NCBI RefSeq assembly: GCF_015905305.1
Contig: NZ_JADZLQ010000001.1
Coordinates: forward strand, 248,001-312,000
DNA from: Pinirhizobacter soli
Lineage (GTDB): Bacteria; Pseudomonadota; Gammaproteobacteria; Xanthomonadales; Rhodanobacteraceae
Direction of reading: 5' to 3'
Length of the DNA stretch: 64,000 nucleotides
Shown here: one piece after another, positions 14,201 to 19,602 of the stretch
Layout: the number at the start of each line of letters is the position of its first letter
Position numbering within the stretch: position 1 is the stretch's first letter
The notes under the pieces: model-generated
Seen by the model: only the letters and a program-made list of their open reading frames with translations
Databases searched by the model: none
What the model was told of the DNA's origin: nothing
Program-made: the position numbers and the translations under genes

Positions 14201-17200
14201 CGATGCCGTGCAGGCTACCGAAGGTTTCGGCCATGCCTTGCACGCATTGCATGACGGCATCGCGATTACCCACATCGAGTTGGCGGTACTGCGCCGTTGC
14301 GCCCAGCGCCTCGAGTTCAACCAGCTTGGCCTGTATCGTAGCTGTCAGCGGCGAGCGCCCGGTCAGGACCAGCCTTGCGCCCCTGGCCTGGCGGGCGATG
14401 TCCCGGGCGATGATCAGGCCGAGACCGCCAGCGCCGCCGGTGATCAGATATACGCCCTGTGCTTTCCACGGCCATATGGCGTCGGGCAAAGGCGGCTGCT
14501 CGACCCAGCCGCCAACTTGGCGCACACCCGCGACGTAACGGATTTGCGTCGCAAGGCTATCGCGGTTTTCCGCCAGCGCTTGCGCCACATCCTGCCCGGG
14601 CTCAACGCTGATGACCTGGCCGACGATGCGCGGATTTTCCAGCTGTGCCGTGCGCAGCATGCCGCCCAGTCCGGCCATGGCCTGGGCGATGCCCGGGCTC
14701 GGCACGACCAACTGGACCAGGTGCTGGCCTGGATGACCGCTCAATGACTGGATGAGTTCCAGCAGTGTCGCGGCCGCCGATTCATAGCATGTCGCCAGCG
14801 GATCGTACACTTCGATTTCAAAGCACGCCGCGTCAGGCAATCCGGACCGAAGCCGAGGCGAGGCCAGGCGAAGGTTTTCCGCATCGCCACACAGCAACAC
14901 CAGATGTTTCGAATAGCGCGACGCACCGGCGTTGACAACCGGTTGTGCTGTCCAATCCAGGCGCATTAGCGCCGTCCGTGGCGGCTCGTCTGAGCCGGCG
15001 TGTGTCGTTGCACGCGCACAGAACTCGCCCAGGCGTGCGCAGACCAGTCCATCGTCGTTGCACAGATCGATATCGAATTTCAGCAGCGCATCACCCGCCC
15101 TATGGCCGGCGCTACGGCGGATCACCGCCCACATTTGGTTCTGGAGCGGAGCCAATACCTGAAGCGATCCCAGCGCGAAGGGCAGCGTCAGTGCGTTGTC
15201 CAATCCGCCAGCACTGTCGGCTTGAAAAGCAATCGCCGCCTGCAGCGCGGCATCGACCAAACTGGGATGAAGGACATAGCTCTCCTGCGATGCTTTGAGC
15301 GTATCGGGCAGCGTGATGCGTGCCAGGGCCAGCCCCGACCCAACGAACAGCTCGCCCAGGCCGCGATGACCTGGCCCATAACTCAAGCCCATCCGGTCGA
15401 ACGCGGCATAACATGCCTCTGCACTGATCGGCGATGGCGTGCACTGCAGGCGCATCGCCGCCAGGTCGTGCAGCAGCGCTTCGCGCGACTCCGCGTCCGC
15501 AAGCACCGAGCCCTGGCTGTACACCACCCCCTCGTCGCCTTCGGCACCGTCGTAAATTTCAAAACTGAACTTGCCGCTTCCTTCCGGAAACAGCGCAATG
15601 TGCAAATCTTTTGGTTCAGGCCCGACCACGACAGGCCGTAGCCATACGACGTCCTTCAAGCGGTGTGGACTGCCGTGGGCAATCGCATGGCTTGCGACGC
15701 AACGGACCATTTCCAGTTGCGCTGCGCCCGGCAGCGTGCGCTCACCCTGCACGACATGGTCGGCAAGAAAGAATTCCTGCCCGGTAAAGATGCTACTGAA
15801 ACGAAGCCCGGCGGAATTCGATGTATTGCGATGTACCAGTGGATGGATGAACTCCATCGATGACGCCGACGTCATCGATGGCTTCGCCTCGATCCAATGT
15901 TTTTCCTTGGCGAATGGATAAGTCGGGAGGGCGAGGCGTCGGCGTTTGCCGGCTTCATGCAAAACCGTCCAATCAAACGGGTGTCCTTCGATCCACTTAC
16001 CCGCCACAGCTTCAAGGTTCCCGCTGGCCAACAGCGCGGTCTGCGAATCGTCGCGCTCAACCGCTTCTCCAGCGCCCGCCATGACTTCGGGTGAAATCTG
16101 ATTGTGAAAGACCTCATCAGACGGGAGCGATTGCGCCAGCCAGTTCTCCAGCCGAGTCTGTAGTGCTTCGAATGAGTCGACCACCAGCGCGAGGCGCGCC
16201 GCCATGGCCTGCCGCCCTACTTGCAGCGTGTAAGCCAGGTCCGCCAAACCGGCGTGGCTGAAGTCGGGTGATGCCAGGGCAGCAAGCAGTTGCCGCGCGC
16301 GCTGGCGTAATGCCGGCTCGCTCTTGGCCGATAGAACGATGAGCGCAGGTGGATTGGATGAGGATCCAGCCGTTGTGCCATGGTGCTCGGTCGATGTATC
16401 GCCTTGCGGCTCGACATACTCCTCGATCACGACATGGGAGTTCACGCCGCCAAAGCCAAAAGAGCTGATGCCGGCGCGGCGAGGAATAGCCTTCCCGCCA
16501 TCGTCGGCCGGGGCCGGCCAAGACCGCGCCGTATCTACAATGAAGAACGGACTGCCATCGAGCGCGATACGTGGATTGAGCTTCTGGTAGTGCACCAGCG
16601 GCGGAAAGGCGCGGTGCTTCATGCACAGAATCGTCTTGATCAAGCCGGCCAGGCCGGCGACCGATTCCAGGTGACCAATATTGGTCTTGACGCTGCCGAT
16701 ACCGCAGGACTGCTCGTTCAATACTTCCCCGCGATCGGCGGCGACTCGGGAAAATGCCATCTTCAGGCCTTCCACTTCGATCGGATCGCCCTTGGGCGTG
16801 CCGGTGCCGTGCGCTTCGACATAGCCGATGCTACCGACCGGTACGTTCGCCTGACGCAAGGCCTCGGCGATCACGTTCGATTGTGCGGTAGATCCTGGAT
16901 AGGTCACCGTACGCGCATGACCGCCATGATTCACCGCCGTGCCACGCAGTACCGCAGCGATCCGGTCCTTGTCTCGAATGGCTTTTTCAAGCGGCTTGAT
17001 CAGGATCATCGCCGCGCCTTCACCGCGCACGTAGCCATTGGCACGCTCGTCAAAGGTCTTGCAACTGCCGTCGGGCGACAGCATGCCGGTCTTGGAGAAT
17101 GAAATGAAATGGGTGGGGCTGCACAGCACGCTCACCCCGCCAACCAGGGCGTAGTCGCATTCGCCGCGACGGATCGCATGCGCCGCCTTGTGCAGCGCAA

Positions 17201-17795
17201 CCAACGAGCTTGAACATGCAGTATCGATCGGCAGGCTCGGGCCATGCAGATTCAGGAAGTACGAGATTCGATTAGGGATAAGTGCGGTATGCGTCCCCGT
17301 GGAAACATGCCCTTCGATCGTATCGAGTGCTTTTCTCAGGTGGTCCTGGTAATCGAAATTAAATACCCCGACATAGACACCAGTGTTGCTGCCGCTGAAT
17401 GCCTTGGGGTCGTAGCCCGCATCCTCGATGCATGCCCACGCCTGCTCCAGCATGATCCGTTGTTGCGGGTCCATCACCTCTGCTTCGCGTGCCGAGACAC
17501 CGAAAAAATCAGCATCGAAAAACTCGACGCCGTCGACAAATCCGCCCCACTTGCTGACTGATTTGTTCTTGTCCCGAACGTCTGTCGAATAAAAAGCATC
17601 CTTGTCCCAGCGGTTCTCCGGAACCTCACTAATGCTGGACAAGCCGTTGCACAGGTTCTCCCAGTACTGGTCGTAATTACCGGCACCGGGAAAGCGGCAA
17701 GCCATGCCGATGATGGCCATATCCCCTGTCCTTTCCCCGCCGATCGATTGCGATGGGTTTTCCTGGGAAGGCATCTGACTGGCATTCATGATCAT
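1..17795 (-). CDS. Giant trans-AT polyketide synthase / NRPS hybrid, 3' end outside the window
   Basis: A single open frame reads leftward from ATG 17795 past base 1, so about 5,931 codons are visible and no stop is reached. I checked the module junctions and they stay in frame. Domain order is KS1-DH-KR-ACP, KS2-DH-KR-ACP, KS3-DH-KR-ACP, KS4-carrier, C, A (truncated). No acyltransferase (GHSxG) lies between any KS and the next domain; instead each KS is followed by a linker ending in LPTYPFARERYWI-like sequence, as in trans-AT synthases, so malonyl units must come from a separate AT not seen here. There is no loading domain, so this protein probably receives a chain from another subunit. Each of modules 1-3 should add a ketide and reduce and dehydrate it to an alkene; the chain then passes through KS4 to an NRPS module. 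The start was chosen because ACAGGA lies 8 bases upstream; ATG 17789 is an alternative. The product is unidentified. Confidence 0.95.
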   Translation of the reverse strand, partial: MIMNASQMPSQENPSQSIGGERTGDMAIIGMACRFPGAGNYDQYWENLCNGLSSISEVPENRWDKDAFYSTDVRDKNKSVSKWGGFVDGVEFFDADFFGVSAREAEVMDPQQRIMLEQAWACIEDAGYDPKAFSGSNTGVYVGVFNFDYQDHLRKALDTIEGHVSTGTHTALIPNRISYFLNLHGPSLPIDTACSSSLVALHKAAHAIRRGECDYALVGGVSVLCSPTHFISFSKTGMLSPDGSCKTFDERANGYVRGEGAAMILIKPLEKAIRDKDRIAAVLRGTAVNHGGHARTVTYPGSTAQSNVIAEALRQANVPVGSIGYVEAHGTGTPKGDPIEVEGLKMAFSRVAADRGEVLNEQSCGIGSVKTNIGHLESVAGLAGLIKTILCMKHRAFPPLVHYQKLNPRIALDGSPFFIVDTARSWPAPADDGGKAIPRRAGISSFGFGGVNSHVVIEEYVEPQGDTSTEHHGTTAGSSSNPPALIVLSAKSEPALRQRARQLLAALASPDFSHAGLADLAYTLQVGRQAMAARLALVVDSFEALQTRLENWLAQSLPSDEVFHNQISPEVMAGAGEAVERDDSQTALLASGNLEAVAGKWIEGHPFDWTVLHEAGKRRRLALPTYPFAKEKHWIEAKPSMTSASSMEFIHPLVHRNTSNSAGLRFSSIFTGQEFFLADHVVQGERTLPGAAQLEMVRCVASHAIAHGSPHRLKDVVWLRPVVVGPEPKDLHIALFPEGSGKFSFEIYDGAEGDEGVVYSQGSVLADAESREALLHDLAAMRLQCTPSPISAEACYAAFDRMGLSYGPGHRGLGELFVGSGLALARITLPDTLKASQESYVLHPSLVDAALQAAIAFQADSAGGLDNALTLPFALGSLQVLAPLQNQMWAVIRRSAGHRAGDALLKFDIDLCNDDGLVCARLGEFCARATTHAGSDEPPRTALMRLDWTAQPVVNAGASRYSKHLVLLCGDAENLRLASPRLRSGLPDAACFEIEVYDPLATCYESAAATLLELIQSLSGHPGQHLVQLVVPSPGIAQAMAGLGGMLRTAQLENPRIVGQVISVEPGQDVAQALAENRDSLATQIRYVAGVRQVGGWVEQPPLPDAIWPWKAQGVYLITGGAGGLGLIIARDIARQARGARLVLTGRSPLTATIQAKLVELEALGATAQYRQLDVGNRDAVMQCVQGMAETFGSLHGIVHSAGVLRDSFIIKKTHGELREVLHAKVAGTLHLDEASQDLALDCFICFSSTSGALGNVGQADYAAANAFMDAFAHHRAEQVVQGQRHGRTLSINWPLWEEGGMQVDAVTRQSMTEQTGLIPLRSASGCVALSQALLSGLPQVLVAEGAIRRFKSSLSPLAKPATVTLKTEDAAANAPSDELQEKAIRYFVRLLSSTLNRPAHSIDARVQMEAYGIDSILVMELTRALEQVFGPLSKTLLFEYQTIAALAVHFLQNHRVRLSEVLGESLHEAPVAASPREEAAPVTAAMTSRRPRFGMQQESFQGANPIAASRDVGDIAIIGVAGRYPQAGNLEQFWANLSQGKDSITEIPSERWDYKLYYDEDRNKPGKTYGKWGGFIDGIDLFDPLFFNISPREAERMDPQERLFLECVHATLEDAGYTRESVTQHASPGQEGSVGVFVGVMYEEYQLYGAQEQARGNNLAMLNSAASVANRISYFCNFNGPSLALDTMCSSSLTAIHLACQSLQRGGCAVAIAGGVNVSVHPNKYLMLAQGKFISGKGRCESFGEGGEGYVPGEGVGAVLLKPLAQAKADGDHIYGVIKATAINHGGKTNGFTVPNPNAQAKVIERALREGGIDARAVSYIEAHGTGTSLGDPIEIAGLSKAFRSWTQDTQFCAIGSAKSNIGHCESAAGIAGVTKVLLQLKHRQLAPSLHSSVLNPNIDFGGTPFVVQQELAPWPKQGGPRIAGISSFGAGGANAHVVIEEYEVPPQTVVSNEGPALVVLSARSEEQLLEQVKQLAAFLELQKEDATLRLDNLAYTLQVGREAMDERLGIVANTLSELQAKLAAHLDGETGLEELYRGQAKRTKDALTALAGDDGIDTLLASWIAQGKHGKLLDLWVKGLSISWDKLYGEARPRRISLPTYPFARERYWIDTTASKGKESATTGVVLHPLVHRNTSSFSTQRFSSHFNGEEFFLADHVVRGSRILPGVAQLEMVRRAVSEAIDENSSLQLQDVAWMRPVVVGTDGIDLHVALELQDDGSIGFELYGDIEDGDIVRYSHGSATAVANASSPLGPAHDLATLRAQSTSSLSAAQCYAELEQSGLQYGPSFQGLGELFIGSQQVLAQIALPAAVQATWEDYVLHPSLLDAALQASIGWTPATDGANTPSLWLPVALGSLEMMAPCVTSMWAVVRRSAGSALGDASKMFDIDLCDESGSVCIRINRLELRLAKAIAEPGQAVQTLLMIPSWEARPVTHHPAVSPAFAHHRVLLCGVNDADGARLQRHMPGAVRLAATIGGDLSLGYEAAAVALLEQLKELSGQPGQHLIQVVAPCDGEGSLLAGLGGMLRTVQLENPRLAGQIIQVQTGQDIAQALAENQGSLATHIRYAGGARHVASWVEYTDAIQAHSPWKSRGVYLITGGAGGLGLIFAREIARQAKGATLILTGRSSLDERIQAHVRELEAQGAVVRYEAVDVADKAAVTQLVRSIPEDHESLDGIIHSAGVVRDSFLIKKTRGQLREVFSAKVAGTLNLDEASADMELDCFIVFSSITGAIGNVGQADYAAANAFMDAFAKYRSDLATLGQRRGRTLSVNWPLWAEGGMQVDDATRQHLLREIGMTPLRTAEGCTALARALSSGAPQVLVVEGLPHRLKATLSTKDAPAEALAPPEADSAGLAAEDLDEKTIRHLVRTLSSTLKLPAHKVDSSAPLEAYGIDSVMVMDLTAKLEKDFGPLPKTLFFEYQSIAALSGYFLKQHRSKLVELFGEKAAVAASAAVAKPLQGVRAASILGNRSRFKSRRVPAENEAVAIIGLSGRYPQAGDMEAFWANLSCGRDSITEIPLERWDWQRYYDEDRSKIGTTYSKWGGFLDDVDKFDPLFFNISPREAELMDPQERLFLECVHGALEDAGYTRDSVAKTGAVSQDRSVGVFVGVMYEEYQLYGAQAQARGQNVSVSNSAASIANRISYFCNFNGPSLALDTMCSSSLTAIHLACQSLQRGSCAVAIAGGVNVSIHPNKYLMLAQGKFISGKGRCESFGQGGEGYVPGEGVGAVLLKPLTQAIADGDHIYGIIKATAINHGGKTNGYTVPNPNAQAQVIEQALREGGVDARQISYIEAHGTGTSLGDPIEIAGLSKAFGQWTQDTQYCAIGSAKSNIGHCESAAGIAGVTKVLLQMKHRQLVPSLHSSVLNPNIDFAGTPFVVQQALSPWERPTLEKDGVTRTYPRMAGVSSFGAGGANAHVVIEEYEAPPHADVPHEGPALVVLSARSEVQLQLQVARLAAFLEVRREDATLRLDELAYTLQVGREALDERFALVAGSMEELREKLSLYTAGEAAIEDLYRGQVKRAKEVLSALVGDEDIAGAVETWIAKGKFGKLLELWVRGLSVEWTKLYGEVKPRRISLPTYPFARERYWIQTGGDGAVTTTGNGAVLHPLLHRNTSDVTGLRFSTHLSGEEFFLADHVVQGARILPGAAQLEMARCAAREALGEDEGLQLRDIAWIRPVVVGTGGLDLHIALYPEETGELPFEVYGEGEEGESVLYSRGAIALVEPMASVKNDLSVLHEQCNLFQLDTSQCYAIFEKMGLHYGPSFQGLGDVFVGHGQVLARITLPAQAPNKGYGLHPSLLDAALQATLGLQVGVVSEMAGVTLMLPFALGALEVLRPCPSSMWAVVRHSPDSKAGAVVQQLDVDLCDEHGVVCVRFRRFSLRPMTNVAVPALPRPAVPPVKVEASIRTLLFQPTWHSRPAVETADPGYARQVVLLGVEAADVERHLPGVACIRLTADEADPSKSFDAAASILLEQLQTMNRQPGKHLLQVVIPDHGTHRTLQGLGGMLRTAQLENPRLVGQLICVEPGQDIAKALLESRADDAHHVRYIHGERQVAGWAEYIGRAQARSPWKSRGVYLITGGAGGLGLIFAREIATQVRNPVLILTGRSQLNKDIQAHIRQLEMLGAVVRYHAVDVADAAALTDLVHGIPEEFESFDGIIHSAGVIRDGFIAGKTQQQLREVLSAKVTGTRNLDQASRDMPLDCFICFSSMAGAMGNAGQADYAAANAFMDAFAHERGDLVAQDLRHGRTLSVNWPLWDEGGMQVDAATRAMLIQQLGMHALSSDGGVQALHQAMASGSSQVLVMAGDATRIREVLLGKSKEAVAAQPTAAIKRHDSTASQGTHAPSEPIKRALVEKAAALIKVKPEDIDDQTSLSEYGFDSITFTELANVLNQQYRLELKPTIFFEYPTLAELAGYLVREHQGTLFPSLGDTNRTVHAAVPGAVMSTPEPVPLSVPVLKRRVTRGWRRSSAAAASAPAIAPRFDVAIIGLSGRYPGAADVNRFWDNLVAARNSIVEVPPERWDNNRFYDAKKQQPGRTYSKWAGLLDDADCFDRLFFNITPREAQLISPQERLFMQEVYASIEDAGYTPDSLCQTRKIGAFVGVLNESYATGVRFWSIANRISYLLNFQGPSMAVDTACSSSLTAVHLAIESLRSGDSEVAIAGGVNLLVTPDHMIGLSALDMLSGGDQCKPFAADCDGFVDSEAVGALVLKPLHRAVADGDHIYGVIKGSAINSGGKSHSYMTPNPNMQAKLVSDALQRAGVEARAVSYVEAQGTGSHMGDPIEIAGLSKAFRNGTQDKQFCAIGSVKSNVGHSESASGFVAISKVLMQMKHQTLVPSLHAETLNPNINFADSPFVVQRTLADWPRPMLDIDGHRREFPRVAGISSFGAGGANAHLVIEEYLVLPDKGQAPKQENDGPAMVVLSAHDPERLQEQVQRLLVAVAPAPAADLSLANVAYTLQIGREAMEERLAFLVDSFDDLRLKLTAYAAGKVHGDGVYRGHAKRHAMSILSGDEVMDQAVQAWVARGMFGKLLELWVKGFTFDWNVLYEASSGRPSRVSLPTYPFARERYWTDVPYPDMAEVPTDARQLRTPPAVEPSIKQDPAPELGHEQAMIRIWQELFGRPSIEVDDHFFELGGDSLLATQLVSRVHGTFGIEMPVSAIFETPILTALVQRIEELDAATAETESLEASSGIRPILRNTPLSLSFAQQRLWFLDQYEARREIYNIPATVHLVGRLDVDVLSYTLNEIVRRHEALRTSFAIAGDEPVQRVEPALPLALETVDLSDLSPAEREVQAHLRVQKEVTTPFDLVAGPLIRFSLMRLAEEDHTLLLTMHHIVSDGWSMGVVAREMVALYGAFIEGRPSPLPELPIQYADFAHWQREWLKGEVLERQLGYWKRQLAQSPNLLALPTDRPRPAQSSHVGATLPFTVPAALVSNLQALGRGTNSTLFMTLCAAFNVLLARYSGQSDICIGTPIANRNRADIEDLIGFFVNTLVLRTQVDLKLDFAGLLQQVRQHTLDAYAHQDVPFEQLVEALQPERHTSYTPLFQVMLVLQNMPMGEMALPELSMSLLESKGATAKFDLTLTLTEGREGLQGCFEYSTELFDARTIERMAAHFSRLLQAIVAEPGRPVGELAMLDEAERHQLLYGFNDTAAVYPDLAPGTQTLHEVFEAQAARTPDHVAVVYEGMSLSYAELNAQANRLARHLRKLGVGPDVLVGLCVERSLAMIVGLLGVLKAGGAYVPLDPTYPAERLSYALTDSAPVAVIVDGKENLQQAVQDILQASTAPVLDLRNDADAWKHADPGNLDIASIGLQSHHLAYIIYTSGSTGKPKGVMVAHGNVLRLMAATDHWYGFGSDDVWTLFHSYAFDFSVWEIWGALAYGGKLVVVPQEVTRSPSDFHELICAQGVTVLNQTPSAFRQLIAAQG
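2260..4341 (-). other. Module 4: KS0-type ketosynthase plus carrier protein
   Basis: KS4 begins VAIIGLSGRYPGAAD near 4338. It keeps the active Cys (DTACSSS, Cys4642, codon 3870-3872) and the NVGH His near 3350. The motif normally HGTGT reads QGTGSHMGDP: codon 3465-3467 is CAA, giving Gln4777. In trans-AT synthases, loss of this His marks non-elongating KS0 domains, which transfer the chain without decarboxylative condensation. No DH or KR follows. After the linker (LPTYPFARERYW near 2575) comes a carrier with FELGGDSLLA, Ser5143 at 2367-2369, which looks PCP-like. The module therefore probably hands the finished polyene to the condensation domain that follows. Confidence 0.9.
4530..8838 (-). 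other. PKS module 3: KS3-DH-KR-ACP
   Basis: KS3 begins VAIIGLSGRYPQAG near 8835. Its active Cys is in DTMCSSS (Cys3160, codon 8316-8318) and HGTGTSLGDP is near 7910. The DH has HVVQGARILP near 6880 and DAALQ near 6385. The KR has LITGGAGGLG near 5550 and QADYAAANAF near 5125. The ACP has EYGFDS with Ser4384 (4644-4646). No enoylreductase or methyltransferase is present, so the double bond should be kept unmethylated by this protein. The ACP3 sequence (GFDSITFTEL) differs from ACP1 and ACP2, which fits its position just before the non-elongating KS4. Confidence 0.92.
8990..13258 (-). other. PKS module 2: KS2-DH-KR-ACP
   Basis: KS2 begins IAIIGVAGRYPQAG near 13250. Its active Cys is in DTMCSSS (Cys1690, codon 12726-12728) and its HGTGTSLGDP is near 12315. 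The DH has HVVRGSRILP near 11300 and DAALQ near 10815. The KR has LITGGAGGLG near 9990 and QADYAAANAF near 9570. The ACP has AYGIDS with Ser2896 (9108-9110). The Met before the active Cys, in place of the usual Ala, is shared with KS3. KS2 and KS3 are strikingly alike at both protein and DNA level, pointing to a module duplication. The predicted outcome is a second double bond conjugated with that of module 1. Confidence 0.92.
13430..17722 (-). other. PKS module 1: KS1-DH-KR-ACP
   Basis: KS1 spans residues about 25-455, starting MAIIGMACRFPGAG. It has the active Cys in DTACSSS (Cys194, codon 17214-17216), HGTGTPKGDP near 16790, and NIGH. The post-KS linker ends LPTYPFAKEKHW near 15900. The DH (about 15850-15020) has HVVQGERTLP (HxxxGxxxxP) near 15745 and DAALQ (DxxxQ) near 15250. 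The KR carries LITGGAGGLG near 14430 and the Ser/Tyr pair in CFSSTSG and QADYAAANAF near 14000-14060. The ACP (about 13650-13430) has AYGIDS with Ser1416 as the phosphopantetheine site. KS1 differs in sequence from KS2 and KS3, which fits acceptance of a different upstream intermediate. All catalytic residues appear intact, so the predicted product is an alpha,beta-unsaturated thioester. Confidence 0.93.
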
Positions 17796-17936
17796 GCATA
17801 TCCTGTGGTGTGTTCTTTAGGATGCTGCTTCGCCAAACTGATGGGCGAACCACGGTGGGACGGCCGCTTACGTTCAGCAGCCCTGGAAGCGGTGCGCGAT
17901 CGGATGGGCCACGCACGCACAACGACAAATGGCTCG

Positions 17937-18000
17937 CCGGAAAAATGGGCGAATTCCGGGCCATAAGCGCGCACAAGAAAGCTGCCGGCACTCTTATGGC
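17937..18000 (-). promoter_or_regulatory. Two adjacent inverted repeats in the mbtH-PKS leader
   Basis: CCGGAA (17937-17942) pairs with TTCCGG (17954-17959). GCCATAAG (17960-17967) pairs exactly with CTTATGGC (17993-18000). They lie in the 237 bases between the mbtH-like gene and the PKS start. A run of five T on the minus strand (17941-17945) follows the larger hairpin, so attenuation is possible, but no leader peptide was identified. Otherwise this stretch holds nothing recognisable. Confidence 0.35.
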
Positions 18001-18032
18001 TGGTCAGTTACCCAGGGCAGGATGCCGTTGCT

Positions 18033-18236
18033 TTATTTCATTCTGCGGAGCGAAAGGGGACGCATATCGGTCCATTGCCCGCTGATGAATTCAAGGCAAG
18101 ATTCTTTCGAGCCTTGATTGCCTCCATCCGTCCACCCCGGAGGCACGGCCTTTTCCACCGGCCAGATCGAATATTGTCCGTCTTGATTGACAACCACTTT
18201 AAACATCGCTGCTGGCTGACTTGAGCTGGTGGACAT
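18033..18236 (-). CDS. mbtH: MbtH-like NRPS accessory protein
   Basis: This 67-residue protein has the MbtH signature: FKVVVNQDGQYSIWP, then VPPGW, then WTDMRPLSLRRM at the C-terminus. MbtH-like proteins bind adenylation domains and are often needed for their folding or activity. It sits 237 bases upstream of the PKS-NRPS gene on the same strand, so it very likely serves the A domain of that protein or of subunits beyond the left edge. An internal ATG at about 18206 (MFKVVV) would give a more standard 57-residue form. Neither start has a strong ribosome-binding site; the longer one is given here. The three conserved family Trp positions (SIWP, PGW, WTDMRP) are present, so it should be functional. 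Confidence 0.93.
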   Translation of the reverse strand: MSTSSSQPAAMFKVVVNQDGQYSIWPVEKAVPPGWTDGGNQGSKESCLEFISGQWTDMRPLSLRRMK

Positions 18237-18293
18237 GCACAGAGTGACCTGATCTGGATATCAAGGTGACGCGAAGTTGCCGAATACCCTTAT

Positions 18294-18312
18294 GCCGTCG
18301 AGACGGCTTTTT
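18294..18312 (+). terminator. Short intrinsic-terminator-like hairpin
   Basis: GCCGTC-GA-GACGGC (18294-18307) is followed by TTTTT (18308-18312) on the plus strand. No plus-strand gene ends nearby, so its role is unclear. On the minus strand the same palindrome lies in the 245 bases between the AraC gene and mbtH, where it could be an operator or a 5' UTR hairpin. A TTGACA-like sequence on the minus strand (rc of 18339-18344) could be a -35 for mbtH, but no well-spaced -10 was found. Confidence 0.35.
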
Positions 18313-18481
18313 ATAGTTCGTGGAGTATGGCCCCGGTTGTCAACGAACATGATGTTTCGAACATTCGCAAGAAAATACGCATGTTCTCGAGAGGCATCTT
18401 CTCGTCGGCAATCGTCCGATTGTGTACGAATATTTCAGCACGTCGCCCGAAACCAGTGCACATTTCCGGCACATTGTTTCG

Positions 18482-19480
18482 TCAATTTCGAAGTAGCCGG
18501 ATGGCAAACTGTCCCCGATAGCCTGAAGGAGATACATGCAGGCGCCGCACGAACACTCTTCTCATTCGCTCCTCATCCCCGAAGCCACAAAGGCTGGCGA
18601 TCTGCTTGATGGAAGCATGGCTTTCCTCAAGATGCCGGCGTGCAGTTTCAAGACGCAGATCCTCGACCAGCTTGGTCGATGTGCGGCCATAATCCTCGAC
18701 GAACTTGCGCGCGAAGGTGCGCGGCGTCATTTTCACGCGCGCGGCAAGACGTTCAACAGTCAGATCCTCATCCAGATGCTCGACGAGCCAGGTATGCAAG
18801 GCGGCGAGCTGGGATTGAACGCTGCGTGTATTCGTGTCCGTCTGGGCTGCGAGTGTCAGGCTGAACTGCGCCTGCCCTCCTGGGCGATGCAGGAAAACGA
18901 CAAGATCCCTCGCGACTGCAAGGCTTAGGCGACGGTCATGATCGGCGGTCACCAGGGTTAGCGCCAGATCGATCCCCGCCGATATGCCTGCAGACGTCCA
19001 GATGTTGCCGTCGTTGACATAGATGGGATCCAGCTGCACGTCCACCGCAGGGAACTGCGCCAGAAGGTCACCCACGGATGCCCAATGGGTGACGGCGCGG
19101 CGTCCATCCAGTAGACGCGCAGCAGCCAGGAGAAAAGCACCCGTGCACACGCTGCAAGTGCGCCGCACGATGGTGGATGCATGTGCTATCCAATCGATCA
19201 ACGCAGTATCGCGCATCGCTACGGCAACCGTGGCGCCGCCGACCACGATAATCGTATCGAGCCTATGCACATCCACGGTTGCGATGGATTCGGTGTGAAT
19301 CGGCATGCCAGTGCCAGTCCTTACCAGCCCGCCCTCGGTGGACAGATACACAAACGCGTAGAGCGGGACGTTTAAATCCGACAATCGATTGGCGCTACCA
19401 AATACTTCGGCGGGTCCGGCGATATTGAGGGCCAGTGCGTCGTCGAAAAGAACAAATGCAATGATTCTTGTGGCAGGCAT
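18482..19480 (-). CDS. GlxA-family AraC transcriptional regulator with DJ-1/PfpI domain
   Basis: The N-terminal half is a DJ-1/PfpI (class I glutamine amidotransferase-like) fold: RIIAFVLFDDALALNIAGPAEVF at the start, and the nucleophile-elbow region CSVCTGAFLLAAARLL. The C-terminal about 110 residues are an AraC helix-turn-helix pair (LTVERLAARVKMTPRTFARKF; IASLCGFGDEERMRRVF). The amidotransferase-like domain usually acts as a ligand sensor. The gene is the nearest regulator upstream of the mbtH-PKS unit and on the same strand, so cluster control is plausible but unproven. The frame is open to a TTG at 19537; I chose ATG 19480 because it places the protein at the usual family start. Confidence 0.88.
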   Translation of the reverse strand: MPATRIIAFVLFDDALALNIAGPAEVFGSANRLSDLNVPLYAFVYLSTEGGLVRTGTGMPIHTESIATVDVHRLDTIIVVGGATVAVAMRDTALIDWIAHASTIVRRTCSVCTGAFLLAAARLLDGRRAVTHWASVGDLLAQFPAVDVQLDPIYVNDGNIWTSAGISAGIDLALTLVTADHDRRLSLAVARDLVVFLHRPGGQAQFSLTLAAQTDTNTRSVQSQLAALHTWLVEHLDEDLTVERLAARVKMTPRTFARKFVEDYGRTSTKLVEDLRLETARRHLEESHASIKQIASLCGFGDEERMRRVFVRRLHVSPSGYRGQFAIRLLRN

Positions 19481-19602
19481 CGGATTGGCAGAAAACGAGG
19501 TCTGATTAGCGTTGTCCGGCGGGGACCGAGTCGTCAAGATCCAATCCAGATCGAATACGCCCGTTCAAGACGGTCCACCTATTTAGCTTTGAGAGAATGA
19601 CC

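Noticed and set aside
15850-16430. Search for an acyltransferase domain between KS1 and DH1, and likewise in the other modules
   Set aside because: Only about 190 residues lie between KS and DH, with no GHSxG motif; the sequence is the trans-AT linker ending LPTYPFA.
17677-17991. Minus-strand 104-codon frame overlapping the PKS start
   Set aside because: It runs in another frame through the KS1 N-terminus and gives no sensible protein; the PKS start with ACAGGA explains the region.
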